Both the position numbers and the translations under genes were made by a program. A stretch of DNA of 64,000 nucleotides, from positions 558,001 to 622,000 of the forward strand of contig NZ_NSKB01000002.1 of assembly GCF_002286975.1 (NCBI RefSeq), given 5' to 3'. The notes below the pieces were generated by a model. That model made no database searches, was not told the DNA's origin, and was given only the letters and a program-made list of their open reading frames with translations. Numbering within the stretch: the stretch's first letter is position 1; every line of letters starts with the position of its first letter. The stretch comes from Halomonas salipaludis. GTDB lineage: Bacteria > Pseudomonadota > Gammaproteobacteria > Pseudomonadales > Halomonadaceae. Of this stretch, positions 26,985 through 34,810 are shown piece by piece.

Positions 26985-27536
26985 TCAGTCCCGGTCAGTC
27001 GCCTTGCGACCAAAGATCAGTTGGCGAATATCGCCGATGAAGCTCAGGAACAGCCGCAGACTGAACAGTGCCATACCAAGGAAGAACATCGCCTTGGCGG
27101 GCCAGGACGGTAAGCGCAGCACGCCTTCATGGAAGCGCCCGGAAATGAAGTCCCGCTCCAGCAGTGACCAGGCGCCCCAGGCGATGAGGCCGAAGATGAT
27201 CAGCCCCACCAGATCTGCCAGCAGGTTGACCGCGGCCAGGCCGCGTGGCGGCAGCCAGTTGGTGAAGACCTCTACCTCTATGTGGCCGCGTCGCGCAGCC
27301 ACATAGGCAAGCGGCAGAGCAACGATGACCGGCATCAGGTTTTCCACCATGACCACTGAGTCGGGAATCGAGCGGCCCAGGAAGAAGCGGCCGAACACCG
27401 ACAGGCCGATGATTGCGCTGGTCAGCATCACCGCCAGCATCGAGACCGCCAGGGCGGCGGTCTCGACCCGGTGAACCAGTCGCTCCAGCAGTCCCGCCCC
27501 TGGGGGCGGTGTGTAGTACTCAGGACTCTGGTCCAT
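26985..27536 (-). CDS. TRAP transporter small permease (DctQ family)
   Basis: A 183-residue membrane protein with four hydrophobic segments, matching DctQ, the small subunit that partners DctM. The segment VALPLAYVAARRGHIEVEVF carries the family's conserved charged loop. It lies 64 bases before the large permease and 26 bases after the binding-protein gene. Confidence 0.9.
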   Translation of the reverse strand: MDQSPEYYTPPPGAGLLERLVHRVETAALAVSMLAVMLTSAIIGLSVFGRFFLGRSIPDSVVMVENLMPVIVALPLAYVAARRGHIEVEVFTNWLPPRGLAAVNLLADLVGLIIFGLIAWGAWSLLERDFISGRFHEGVLRLPSWPAKAMFFLGMALFSLRLFLSFIGDIRQLIFGRKATDRD

Positions 27537-27562
27537 GGTTGCCTTCCTCTTGCGCGGGCGAA

Positions 27563-28630
27563 TCAGTCCCAGGGATAGCCTTCGGCGTCAAGCTGCTCCG
27601 CATAGCGTTCCTGCGCGTCCATGAAATGCTGCATGACACTATCGCCCGGTAGGCCCTTGCTATTGACGGCGTTAAGCCAGTCGTCGGCAAGACCGTCCCC
27701 TTCGGCCAGGATGGCCTCCATGACGGAGTCGGGAACCTGACTGATCTCCACCTGGTGTCCATCGAGACCGCTTCGCAGGTCGCTCTTGACCTTGTCGCCA
27801 AGCTCCAGCAGCTGCTGGGCCAGGAAGTCGGTGGTGTCTTGGCCCACTTCCCGCATCAGCGCCTGGTGCTCATCGCTGAGCGAGTCCCAGAGCCGCTTGT
27901 TGATCACCCCCACCAGGCCGAGCATCTGGCCGTAGTCGAGCTCGATCAGGTGACCGGCAACCTCATGCAGGCGGTAGGCGGTGACATTGCTCCAGTAAAC
28001 CTGGTTGCAATCCACCAGGCCGCTGTCCAGGGCCTGGTACACTTCCACTTGGGGAAAGGAGACGATCTCGGCGCCCAGCCCCTGGAAAGCGTCGATGTAC
28101 GGACCGACTGCCCGAATCCGCAGGCCGTCGAAATCATCCAGGGAGGTGATCGGGTCGCGGCAGATCAGCTGCACCGGTCCGGTGTTGAACTGCATGAGGT
28201 AGGTTGCGTCATGGCTGGCAAACTCATCCTCCAGCGCGTCGTGAGTGGTGGCGAGATCAAAGATCGAGCGCATTGCTACCCAGGCGTCGGCGGAGCCGAT
28301 GGGCAGGTCGCCGATCTCGTATAGGTGCAGTAGTTCGGGCTCCCAGGAGGGCACGAAGGTGCCGGCGTCGATGAAGCCGGATTCCACCGCACCCATGGCC
28401 TCACGGCCGCTGACCAGAGCACCGCCCCAGTGGATGCTCATGGTCAGTTCGCCGTTCGAGCGGGATTCGATCTCGTTGGCAAACCATTTGATCGCCTCAG
28501 CGCGTACGCCCCGATCGGGGCCATACTCGGCGTAGCGGATGTTGGTGGCTTCAGCGCTGTTAGCGGTGACGGCGACCATGCCCAAGGCGCTGATCAAGGC
28601 GCCGGCTTTTGCAGAACGTGCTATTGACAT
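27563..28630 (-). CDS. TRAP transporter periplasmic solute-binding protein (DctP family)
   Basis: A 355-residue exported binding protein: cleavable signal peptide (SAKAGALISALGMVAVTANS) and a DctP fold. The arginine-bearing strand FDGLRIRAVGPYIDAFQGLG, which normally binds the substrate carboxylate, is present around residue 170, and the hinge helix follows (EVYQALDSGLVDCNQV). It supplies substrate to the two permeases downstream. The ligand is unknown, but the operon context (acyl-CoA ligase plus a citrate-synthase-fold lyase) points to an organic acid. Confidence 0.92.
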   Translation of the reverse strand: MSIARSAKAGALISALGMVAVTANSAEATNIRYAEYGPDRGVRAEAIKWFANEIESRSNGELTMSIHWGGALVSGREAMGAVESGFIDAGTFVPSWEPELLHLYEIGDLPIGSADAWVAMRSIFDLATTHDALEDEFASHDATYLMQFNTGPVQLICRDPITSLDDFDGLRIRAVGPYIDAFQGLGAEIVSFPQVEVYQALDSGLVDCNQVYWSNVTAYRLHEVAGHLIELDYGQMLGLVGVINKRLWDSLSDEHQALMREVGQDTTDFLAQQLLELGDKVKSDLRSGLDGHQVEISQVPDSVMEAILAEGDGLADDWLNAVNSKGLPGDSVMQHFMDAQERYAEQLDAEGYPWD

Positions 28631-28689
28631 GTTTCTCTCCTGGCGTGCTTATTCTTGTCTTGTTGCTTGTCGAGATTAATGCGTTGTTT

Positions 28690-30003
28690 TCATGTGTCGG
28701 GAAATTTCACGAGTTTTGACTTGTACTCGCTGCGTGGAAGGGTTCCCCAGGGAACCAGGTTGATGGTCGTAGAGACCACCAGTGTTTCTCGAATCCGGGC
28801 TTGAATGCGGGCGGCGAGATCCTGATCCGGGGTGCCGCCGTCCGCGAGCTCGACATCGACAGCGAGGGGCGGCTGTTGCTTGACTCCGGGGGCTTGGGGG
28901 CGTACCAGCAGCATGCCGCTCACCGCCGGCGAGAAGTCATTCACGACCTCGCGCAGCGCAGTGGGGAAGACGTTAACCCCGCGCACGATTAGCATGTCGT
29001 CAGTGCGACCGATACAGCGAACCCGCGGCGCGCTGCGCCCGCAGGGACAAGGGGAAGTCCACAGTTCGACATGATCCCGGCTGCGAAAACGCAGCAATGG
29101 CGCCGCCTGATGTGCGAGATGGGTGTAGACCAATTCACCGCGGGCGCCGTTGGTCATCGGCACCTGCTCACCGGTGGCGGGATCGATGAGTTCGAAATGC
29201 ACTATACCTTGCCCCCCGAAGTGCATACCGCTCTGCTGATCGCACTCGCCCCACAGCGATACTGCGATGTCGCCAATACCCATCGCCTCGGTAACCTGCG
29301 CGCCCCAACCTTGCTGGAGCTGTGCCCGAAGCCCGGGCTCCCCGCCACCGGGTTCGCCGGCGACCAGCACGCGGTTGATGCTGCTGTCGGCGAGATCCAT
29401 ACCACGCTCACGGGCTTTCTCGATCAGATGCAGGGCGTAGGAGGGCGTCGCTACCACCGTTTGCGGATGCAGCAGCTGGATGGCGGCCAGCAGCCGTTCG
29501 GTATTGCCGGTGCCGATGGGGATGTGGCACATGCCGAGCTTGTCGAACGCACCCAGAGCCGCGCCAGCCGCGAAGGGGCCTGCGTTATAGGTGGTGATGA
29601 TGCCCTCTCCTGGCTGGATACCGGAGGCGGCGTAGCTGCGCGAGGAGATGGTCACCCAGCGGGCCAGGTCTTCAGCAGTCAGCGGGATGTAGCTCGGTGT
29701 GCCGGTGGTGCCGCTGGTGGAGAACATGCGGGCGATCTTGTCCCGGTCGCATGCCAAGTGCGCTCCCACCGGCTGCTCGGCGGTGCGGGTTGCCCGCAGT
29801 TCGTCCTTCTCGGTGAACGGCAGACGGCTGATGGCGTCCAGGCCGCCGATCTGGGTTGCGCTGGAAAATCCGGCATTGCCGAGCTTCTCTCGGTAGAAGG
29901 TGGAGTTGTCCAGCAGGTATTGGATCTGGCGCCGATAGGCGGCGTCATCCAGCCGCTGCTGCTGCGCCCAGGGCCGTGACTCGATGTCTGGTTCATGCAT
30001 CAC
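28690..30003 (-). CDS. PaaK-type AMP-forming acyl-CoA ligase
   Basis: A 437-residue adenylate-forming enzyme of the phenylacetate-CoA ligase branch. The ATP-binding loop STSGTTGTPS is at residues 95-104; the later motifs GRTDDMLIVRGVNVFPTALR and the C-terminal lysine region SEYKSKLVKF are intact. It also has a metal-type Cys cluster (SPCPCGRS). The family activates a carboxylic acid with ATP and CoA. Here it is translationally overlapped with a citryl-CoA-lyase-like gene and followed by a TRAP system, so a plausible path is uptake of an acid, CoA activation, then carbon-carbon cleavage. Phenylacetate itself is unlikely because no paa genes are nearby. Confidence 0.85.
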   Translation of the reverse strand: MMHEPDIESRPWAQQQRLDDAAYRRQIQYLLDNSTFYREKLGNAGFSSATQIGGLDAISRLPFTEKDELRATRTAEQPVGAHLACDRDKIARMFSTSGTTGTPSYIPLTAEDLARWVTISSRSYAASGIQPGEGIITTYNAGPFAAGAALGAFDKLGMCHIPIGTGNTERLLAAIQLLHPQTVVATPSYALHLIEKARERGMDLADSSINRVLVAGEPGGGEPGLRAQLQQGWGAQVTEAMGIGDIAVSLWGECDQQSGMHFGGQGIVHFELIDPATGEQVPMTNGARGELVYTHLAHQAAPLLRFRSRDHVELWTSPCPCGRSAPRVRCIGRTDDMLIVRGVNVFPTALREVVNDFSPAVSGMLLVRPQAPGVKQQPPLAVDVELADGGTPDQDLAARIQARIRETLVVSTTINLVPWGTLPRSEYKSKLVKFPDT

Positions 30004-30914
30004 GCGCCCTTCTCCTGTGTATCGTGTTGATAGCTGATTGCGGCCTCACCGTGGGAGGCCATCAAGAAGCCGATCGGGTTAGTTTGTTCTTCCGCAAGAT
30101 GCGCCAGGATGCCTCCGGTGCGTGCCAATAGGGGGATGGCTTTGACCATACTCGCGGGGAAGCCGAGGTCGAGCATGACCGCGGCAATAGCCATGGAGAC
30201 GTTCATCGGCAGTGGCTTGCCGTACACTCGCTCCACGGCTGCCGGAAAGCGCTGTGCCAGGTCGACATGTATCTGGCCGACGCCACGCTCTTCCACCAGA
30301 CTCAGAATCCGTTGGGTGCGCGGGTCCAGCGGCCGGTGCAGCGGGTGGCCGAAACCGGGCAGCTTGGCGCCGGCGTCGAACAGGGCGCGGACGTGGGTCT
30401 CCACCACCTTCTCCGGATCCTGGCCTCCGGCGACCTCGGCGGCGGCCCGGTTCAGCAATTCGGCACACTGCTCCGAGGTGCCGAGAACCACCGTACCGCA
30501 GCCCAGAATGCCGGCGGCGAGGGCAGATTGCAGAGAATCAGGGGCAGCGTCCTGAGTCATGCGGGCGGCCTGAACCGTCGGCGTCAGTCCGTGCTCGGCG
30601 ATGGATAGAAGCAGCACATCCAAGAAATAGCGTTGGTCTTCCGTTGGCTCGTAGCCGGTGACGAGTAGGAAGAAGAATTCGGTATAGGAAAGGCGCCCCA
30701 TCAGATCCGTACACAGATCGCGTCCGCGGATTTCAATGGAGTCCGCATCGGCCGTGGCGATAGCGGTTGTCGGGGTGCCGGGCTTGCCGATAAGCACGTT
30801 GGCGTTCTCCTCATTCCTGGCTCGCCAATCAGCGCTATTGGCGATCAGGGCAGGTGGTAACGATTCTCGGGTAGGTCGAGAATCTCTTTTTTGTTTTACG
30901 CGTTTGTAGGACAA
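30000..30914 (-). CDS. Citryl-CoA lyase-like protein (short citrate synthase family)
   Basis: About 304 residues of the citrate-synthase superfamily but shorter than true citrate synthase, as in citryl-CoA lyases. Likely active-site elements are EHGLTPT (His108) and LPGFGHPLHRPLDPR (His190 region). LARTGGILAHLAEEQTNPIG corresponds to the C-terminal CoA/substrate region. Enzymes of this fold make or cleave a C-C bond next to an acyl-CoA. It is the first gene of the operon and overlaps the CoA ligase by four bases (stop within ATGATG). The start is uncertain: TTG 30914 gives the longest form and has no clear ribosome site. Direction and substrate of the reaction cannot be read from sequence. 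Confidence 0.75.
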   Translation of the reverse strand: MSYKRVKQKRDSRPTRESLPPALIANSADWRARNEENANVLIGKPGTPTTAIATADADSIEIRGRDLCTDLMGRLSYTEFFFLLVTGYEPTEDQRYFLDVLLLSIAEHGLTPTVQAARMTQDAAPDSLQSALAAGILGCGTVVLGTSEQCAELLNRAAAEVAGGQDPEKVVETHVRALFDAGAKLPGFGHPLHRPLDPRTQRILSLVEERGVGQIHVDLAQRFPAAVERVYGKPLPMNVSMAIAAVMLDLGFPASMVKAIPLLARTGGILAHLAEEQTNPIGFLMASHGEAAISYQHDTQEKGA

Positions 30915-30970
30915 TGTCGTGCATCAATTGATTCTTGTCAATCCATATTGAGGCAGCTACTTTGTCGAAC

Positions 30971-31663
30971 ATGACTTCGCTCTCTGAAACACCCACTGGT
31001 TCAACCCAGTCGTCGGGGACTGCCGTCGACCGCGTTTTCAATGTCTTGCGGGAGGGGATCCTGACGAGTCGCTTTGCATCCGGACAACGGCTGGTGGAAG
31101 TGGATCTCACGCGGGAGCTGGGCGTTAGCCGCGGTTCGCTACGGGAAGCCTTCCGACGGCTGTCGGCGGAAGGCTTGATCGAGATCGTGCCCAACCGGGG
31201 GGCGCTGGTGAGGCGGTTGTCCTTTCGTGAGACCATCGAGCTGTTCGAGATCCGCACGGAGCTTGAGGGGCTGGCGGCCCGCCTGGCCGCCAGAAAAATT
31301 AGCGATGCCGGCCTGCGTAAGGCGTTCGAAGATGCCATAGCCCCTATCTGGAGCGACGAGCCGCGTTTGTCCTCGGCGGCCTATATCGATGAGAACGCCC
31401 GGTTTCACCGGGCGATCATTGAGTTGAGCGGCAATACCCAACTTGACATCGTCAGCCGTCAGCTTCAGCTGCCGCTGATCCTGTCGCAAACGAGCCAAGC
31501 TTTGACGCTGGACAGCCTCAACCAATCCGTCATCGAGCATCGCGAGATTGCCGAGCAAATCCTGGCGGGGAACTCGCGTGATGCCGATGCGGCCATTCGT
31601 CGGCATTTGTCTCGTGCCGAGGACCTGATTCGGAAAATGCCCGCTGCCTTCTTTCGAACCTGA
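30971..31663 (+). CDS. GntR-family regulator (FadR subfamily)
   Basis: About 230 residues with an N-terminal GntR winged helix (FNVLREGILTSRFASGQRLV, then ELGVSRGSLREAFRRLSAEG) and an FCD-type ligand-binding domain (IDENARFHRAIIELSGN, then IVEHREIAEQI-like SVIEHREIAEQI). Histidines typical of a metal-assisted organic-acid pocket are visible. It is divergent from the CoA-ligase/TRAP operon with only about 56 bases between starts, so it probably represses that operon and responds to its substrate. I start at ATG 30971; a TTG 12 codons upstream is an alternative. Confidence 0.85.
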   Translation: MTSLSETPTGSTQSSGTAVDRVFNVLREGILTSRFASGQRLVEVDLTRELGVSRGSLREAFRRLSAEGLIEIVPNRGALVRRLSFRETIELFEIRTELEGLAARLAARKISDAGLRKAFEDAIAPIWSDEPRLSSAAYIDENARFHRAIIELSGNTQLDIVSRQLQLPLILSQTSQALTLDSLNQSVIEHREIAEQILAGNSRDADAAIRRHLSRAEDLIRKMPAAFFRT

Positions 31664-32036
31664 GACTCTGCTGAGCGTGCGGGGCCGATATAGAACTATG
31701 CCGAACAGGGCTGTTGGCCAGCTTAGGATGTTGCACCGATCGTAGAAGGTGCGGGGTCGAGGGGAATGGTATAGAGAGCTTTTTCGCCTTCTCAACTGTT
31801 TCGCTTGCGAAACAGCTCACGCAGAGTTGGGACAGGTGGGCAGCTGCCTGGAGTCGCAGATTTTTCAGTAATCCCCTCCCTGGCGCCTTCAGCGAGTCTT
31901 CCCTAATTGCTAGAGACACCATGAATTGAGCTTCAGGAAGAGCCTGCGGTAATAACACATTGCGGCGTAGAGAGAGCCCCCAATCGAGACTCGCGGCAAT
32001 GGCGTGTGGGGAAAATAGTCGTTCACAGCAGCTATC
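31664..32036. other. Intergenic region before MITE copy B
   Basis: No gene I can support. It contains a perfect 20-base palindrome (CTGTTTCGCTTGCGAAACAG, 31796-31815) that could serve as a terminator-like hairpin for the GntR gene, though no T run follows. The last 25 bases are half of a GGCC-centred palindromic repeat that MITE copy B interrupts. Confidence 0.5.
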
Positions 32037-32203
32037 GGCCCAGGCTGTGTGAAAACGTTTGGAGCATCTCGAGGCGGTCAAAAAATGATCGGAAATGGCG
32101 CTCTCTTGCACATTCTGAGGCGGTTGCATGGCAAAGTTTCTCCAGATTTTGCGTACGAGCACCATCTTCAGGACAGCTCTAGTGTTTTTACACAGCCTGG
32201 GCC
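32037..32203. mobile_element. MITE, copy B (167 bp)
   Basis: Ends CAGGCTGTGTGAAAAC and, complemented, GTTTTTACACAGCCTG with GGCC on both outer sides. The whole element aligns to the reverse complement of copy A at 21396-21561, with clear but diverged identity. It sits beside an attC-like site and, as with copy A, splits a palindromic repeat exactly at its GGCC centre. Confidence 0.8.
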
Positions 32204-32228
32204 AGAAGCTGACATTCAGACCGCCCTC

Positions 32229-32287
32229 ATATAACGTAGAGTTGAGCGGCGAGCTCCAGCGAATCCGTTTCAAACACTTTATTAGAC
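32229..32287 (-). other. attC-like recombination site, 59 bp
   Basis: Read on the minus strand it runs from GTCTAAT to GTTATAT, exactly 59 bases. The inner arms AGTGTTTGAAACGG and CCGCTCAACTCTAC pair with an extra-helical base, and the right arm resembles the classical 59-base element. The stop codon of the DUF4062 gene lies within the left core, as in integron cassettes. Confidence 0.65.
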
Positions 32288-33370
32288 CTTTAATTTCTTT
32301 TTTGCATTTTTAAATGCATTATATGCTTGATAATGATTTGATTTCTTGGACTCCTCCATATGAATTTCTAATAGAAAAATATCTATATTTTTCATATTAG
32401 ATAATGAATCAGAAACAACCTGGAAGAACGGTGTAGCTATATACCTGTATTTGTTGACAATCTCCATGAGACAGCTGCCGTTAACTGAACGAGCTGCAAT
32501 ACAGATAGAGTCTAAAGTACCTTGCAGGCTAAGGTCCCCAGATAGCTTAATCAAAAGGCGCAAATAGTCTAAATCAAAAGTGCAAATTATTTCCTGAGAT
32601 ATTTTCTCCTCATTAATACCGCTATCCGTAAGAAAAAAAATAAGAGAACGCCAAGTCGCGGCTTCAAATGATACAAATCCTTTCAGAACCTCAAAATTAT
32701 CTTCTGAAATGTGTGTTGCTAAATATAGACCAATCATATGCTCAGAAAATTTTTTCCTACTTCTAATTTTTGACATGAATTCATTATCAATTTTTAACTG
32801 GCTTTGTTCCAAATCATAAGAGAACTCTGCCGCCACATAGGACTGTTGAGTATATTTTTGTTTTTCAAGCATATCTGCAATGCTTTTTTCAACTTCATAA
32901 GCGGTGACAACTCTGACCATATCAGAGCTTAAAGTAACAACAAGATCCTCAGGTGAGTCGAACTTTGCATAAATATGATTATCAGAGAGTTTACCTATAA
33001 ACTTTCTTAGCTTTTCTCTTTTCTCGTCGTTCTCAACGTGGATAGCTTTAATCGAGTGCTCTTTCTCATTAATTATGTATACATAAACATCCAATTTTTT
33101 GATGATAGCAGCTTGATATTCAAGCTCTGTGATAGAAACATCACCATCAGGACAAGACCCATATTTAGTACCTACTATTAGAACAAATAGATCAGCCTGT
33201 TGTACCGCTTTGATACATTCTTCAAGGGAATTACCAGGCCTTGCACCAAAATCTTCCATCGCAATGCAAGGCAATTGGAATTTACGAAAAGTATCCAGGA
33301 GAATTTTTCTGTGATTCTCCAAATCACTAAAGGTAGAACTTAAAAATATTGTCGGGCGGTAATTTTTCAT
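32282..33370 (-). CDS. DUF4062 domain protein in a cassette
   Basis: A 362-residue protein. The first about 90 residues are a DUF4062 domain, a TIR-like Rossmann fold (PTIFLSSTFSDLENHR, then QADLFVLIVGTKYGS and SITELEYQAA), a family often attached to effector modules in signalling or antiviral proteins. The long remainder is mostly helical and unknown. GC is very low compared with the core, which together with attC-like sites at both ends marks it as an acquired cassette. I start at ATG 33370, where the family's first strand begins; a GTG 19 codons upstream is unlikely. Its stop is inside the downstream attC. Confidence 0.65.
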   Translation of the reverse strand: MKNYRPTIFLSSTFSDLENHRKILLDTFRKFQLPCIAMEDFGARPGNSLEECIKAVQQADLFVLIVGTKYGSCPDGDVSITELEYQAAIIKKLDVYVYIINEKEHSIKAIHVENDEKREKLRKFIGKLSDNHIYAKFDSPEDLVVTLSSDMVRVVTAYEVEKSIADMLEKQKYTQQSYVAAEFSYDLEQSQLKIDNEFMSKIRSRKKFSEHMIGLYLATHISEDNFEVLKGFVSFEAATWRSLIFFLTDSGINEEKISQEIICTFDLDYLRLLIKLSGDLSLQGTLDSICIAARSVNGSCLMEIVNKYRYIATPFFQVVSDSLSNMKNIDIFLLEIHMEESKKSNHYQAYNAFKNAKKKLKV

Positions 33371-33667
33371 TTTTTGATGTCGAACAGGTATTAGACAGTG
33401 CGTTCGCTTATTGACTTTAACAAGCACGCGCGTTCAAGAATGTTATGCCGCTCGCACGCAGTTCCCCTAAAAGCACTCAAATATGAATAAATTACATATA
33501 AATCGGCCACATAAAATCGATCATAGTACATGTTACATACCACCCCATTGAACATGATTACTGCAATTGTCCCCATGCACGCTTTGTGTCGCCAGCAGCC
33601 TCAACACCCGCATCAGCATAGCCTAAGATTCACCATTCGGCCAGCAGCTGACTTTCAGCGTATTCTG
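33371..33667. other. Cassette leader between attC and the DUF4062 gene
   Basis: This 297-base stretch follows an attC in the minus-strand direction. Its first part is the recurrent palindromic repeat (GCTGAAAGTCAGCTGCTGGC with GGCC centre, about 33632-33660). The middle is AT-rich and would hold the cassette's promoter. Near 33447 lies GCATAAC followed by a TTGAACGCGCGTGC arm, which may be a decayed attC left half. I find no gene in it. Confidence 0.45.
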
Positions 33668-33758
33668 ATATAACAACCTGGCTGTGCGGTCCCCGCCAAT
33701 GAAGCATCAGAATACATAGTGCGCTGTCCCCGGCGTCCGCTCAAGCCAGTGGTTAGAC
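33668..33758 (-). other. attC-like recombination site, 91 bp
   Basis: On the minus strand GTCTAAC opens and GTTATAT closes the site. The arms TAACCACTGGCTTGAGCGG and, complemented, TAACAACCTGGCTGTGCGG match with small bulges, the asymmetric pairing that defines attC sites; the loop is about 40 bases. The upstream gene's TAG stop abuts it. Confidence 0.75.
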
Positions 33759-33760
33759 GC

Positions 33761-34480
33761 CTATAGTTTGCGGCCATGGAACTGGAGCCTCGCCTGAATG
33801 TCTTTTTTTATGGATTTATAGAGAGGTTCGGTTTCTTCTTTGATCTTTTTCCAGCCTTCGTTTTGCATTTTCCAGTCTTTAGCCTCGTGGCCAACCTCCT
33901 TTGAAACAACAGCAGACCACAGCTTATCTGACACTTTTGAGAATTTTTCTTCGAGTTCCGGAGGTAAAAATATTCCATTCTTTGCCACGTAGCACTGTAG
34001 GTTGCCGAAGGCTTGCTTCACTTTGTGAAGGCGATGCCAGAAAATTATGCCTCGGTACGTGTTCCCCTTATCGTGAGAGTTCCGGACTTCATCCTTTTGG
34101 GATTCTGTGAATTCGGTACCCGCGAGAAATTCATCTAACTGTACCGGATTCATGCGATCCACGTCCGCGTACTGCTGCATTGGTGAAACCAGCCATGCAA
34201 CGAGGCCATGAGCTTCGTCCAGCTTTCCCCAAGCTTCTGGAAGAACCAAGAATTCTTTTTCTTGTAGCTTTAGCGCGCCACTCAGTAATGCGTCGATTTC
34301 AACCCTGAGTTTTTGTAGCTCAAGCGCTTGTTGATGTCTAAGTTGGTCCAAACGCTGTGCAAATTTGTTTTCTATCCATGTCTTCCCTAAGTATTGGAAC
34401 AATAGGTAGGCCACCACAGCAGAGCCGCCGCCATAAGCGAGCACATGACCCAAGAACTTCAAAAAATCGTCGATAATCAT
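33761..34480 (-). CDS. Hypothetical membrane-anchored coiled-coil protein
   Basis: A 239-residue protein with one N-terminal membrane segment (GHVLAYGGGSAVVAYLLFQY) followed by a long helical, coiled-coil-like region (FAQRLDQLRHQQALELQKLR). It resembles uncharacterised single-pass proteins common in accessory DNA, for which I know no function. ATG 34480 follows a GTTAGAGGCC core-like sequence by a few bases; reading from a TTG inside that core would add five residues. Its stop abuts the 91-base attC. Low GC and the flanking sites mark it as a cassette gene. Confidence 0.6.
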   Translation of the reverse strand: MIIDDFLKFLGHVLAYGGGSAVVAYLLFQYLGKTWIENKFAQRLDQLRHQQALELQKLRVEIDALLSGALKLQEKEFLVLPEAWGKLDEAHGLVAWLVSPMQQYADVDRMNPVQLDEFLAGTEFTESQKDEVRNSHDKGNTYRGIIFWHRLHKVKQAFGNLQCYVAKNGIFLPPELEEKFSKVSDKLWSAVVSKEVGHEAKDWKMQNEGWKKIKEETEPLYKSIKKDIQARLQFHGRKL

Positions 34481-34583
34481 GAAGGCCTCTAACAAGTTTT
34501 AGATCATTTCCTCATAGAGCAGCTGGTGTCTTTCAAATGCGCTCACAATAGATTTCCTGATTACGCATATGGTTCAGTCAGCT

Positions 34584-34724
34584 TCAGCAGGCTGATACGG
34601 GATCGGGGGAGCTCTGCACGCCACCGTCAGAAAGCGCGGTATCCAATATCATTTCTGTCAAAGCAACCGGACAAATCTTCTCCCCAGAACTGGCACCATG
34701 AAAATCAACATGCCATTTATTCAT
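34584..34724 (-). CDS. Small cassette ORF, 46 residues
   Basis: An ORF beginning MNKWHVDFHGASSGEKIC and ending DPVSAC, with AAGGAAG six bases before the ATG, so it has a good ribosome site. It lies between an attC-like site upstream and a GTTAGAGGC core-like sequence downstream, the position of a cassette gene. Family unknown. It may be a truncated form of a longer protein, since about 90 bases of non-coding sequence follow it. Confidence 0.45.
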   Translation of the reverse strand: MNKWHVDFHGASSGEKICPVALTEMILDTALSDGGVQSSPDPVSAC

Positions 34725-34739
34725 ATAGCTTCCTTAAAG

Positions 34740-34809
34740 GCCTAATGCCCACAGCACGGGGTAAATTGAAGCGCTGCTGAATTTTTCCCGTATGCCAGCA
34801 ATTGCTAGC
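34740..34809 (-). other. Probable attC-like site, 70 bp
   Basis: Two arms, GCTAGCAATTGCTGGCATAC and, complemented, GCCTAATGCCCACAGCACGG, pair imperfectly, with CGGG/CCCG in the middle and a CAGCAGCGCT loop. The right core is ATTAGGC rather than GTTAGGC. It begins two bases after the stop of the Abi_C-like gene, the expected place for a cassette end. Confidence 0.45.
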
Positions 34810-34810
34810 A

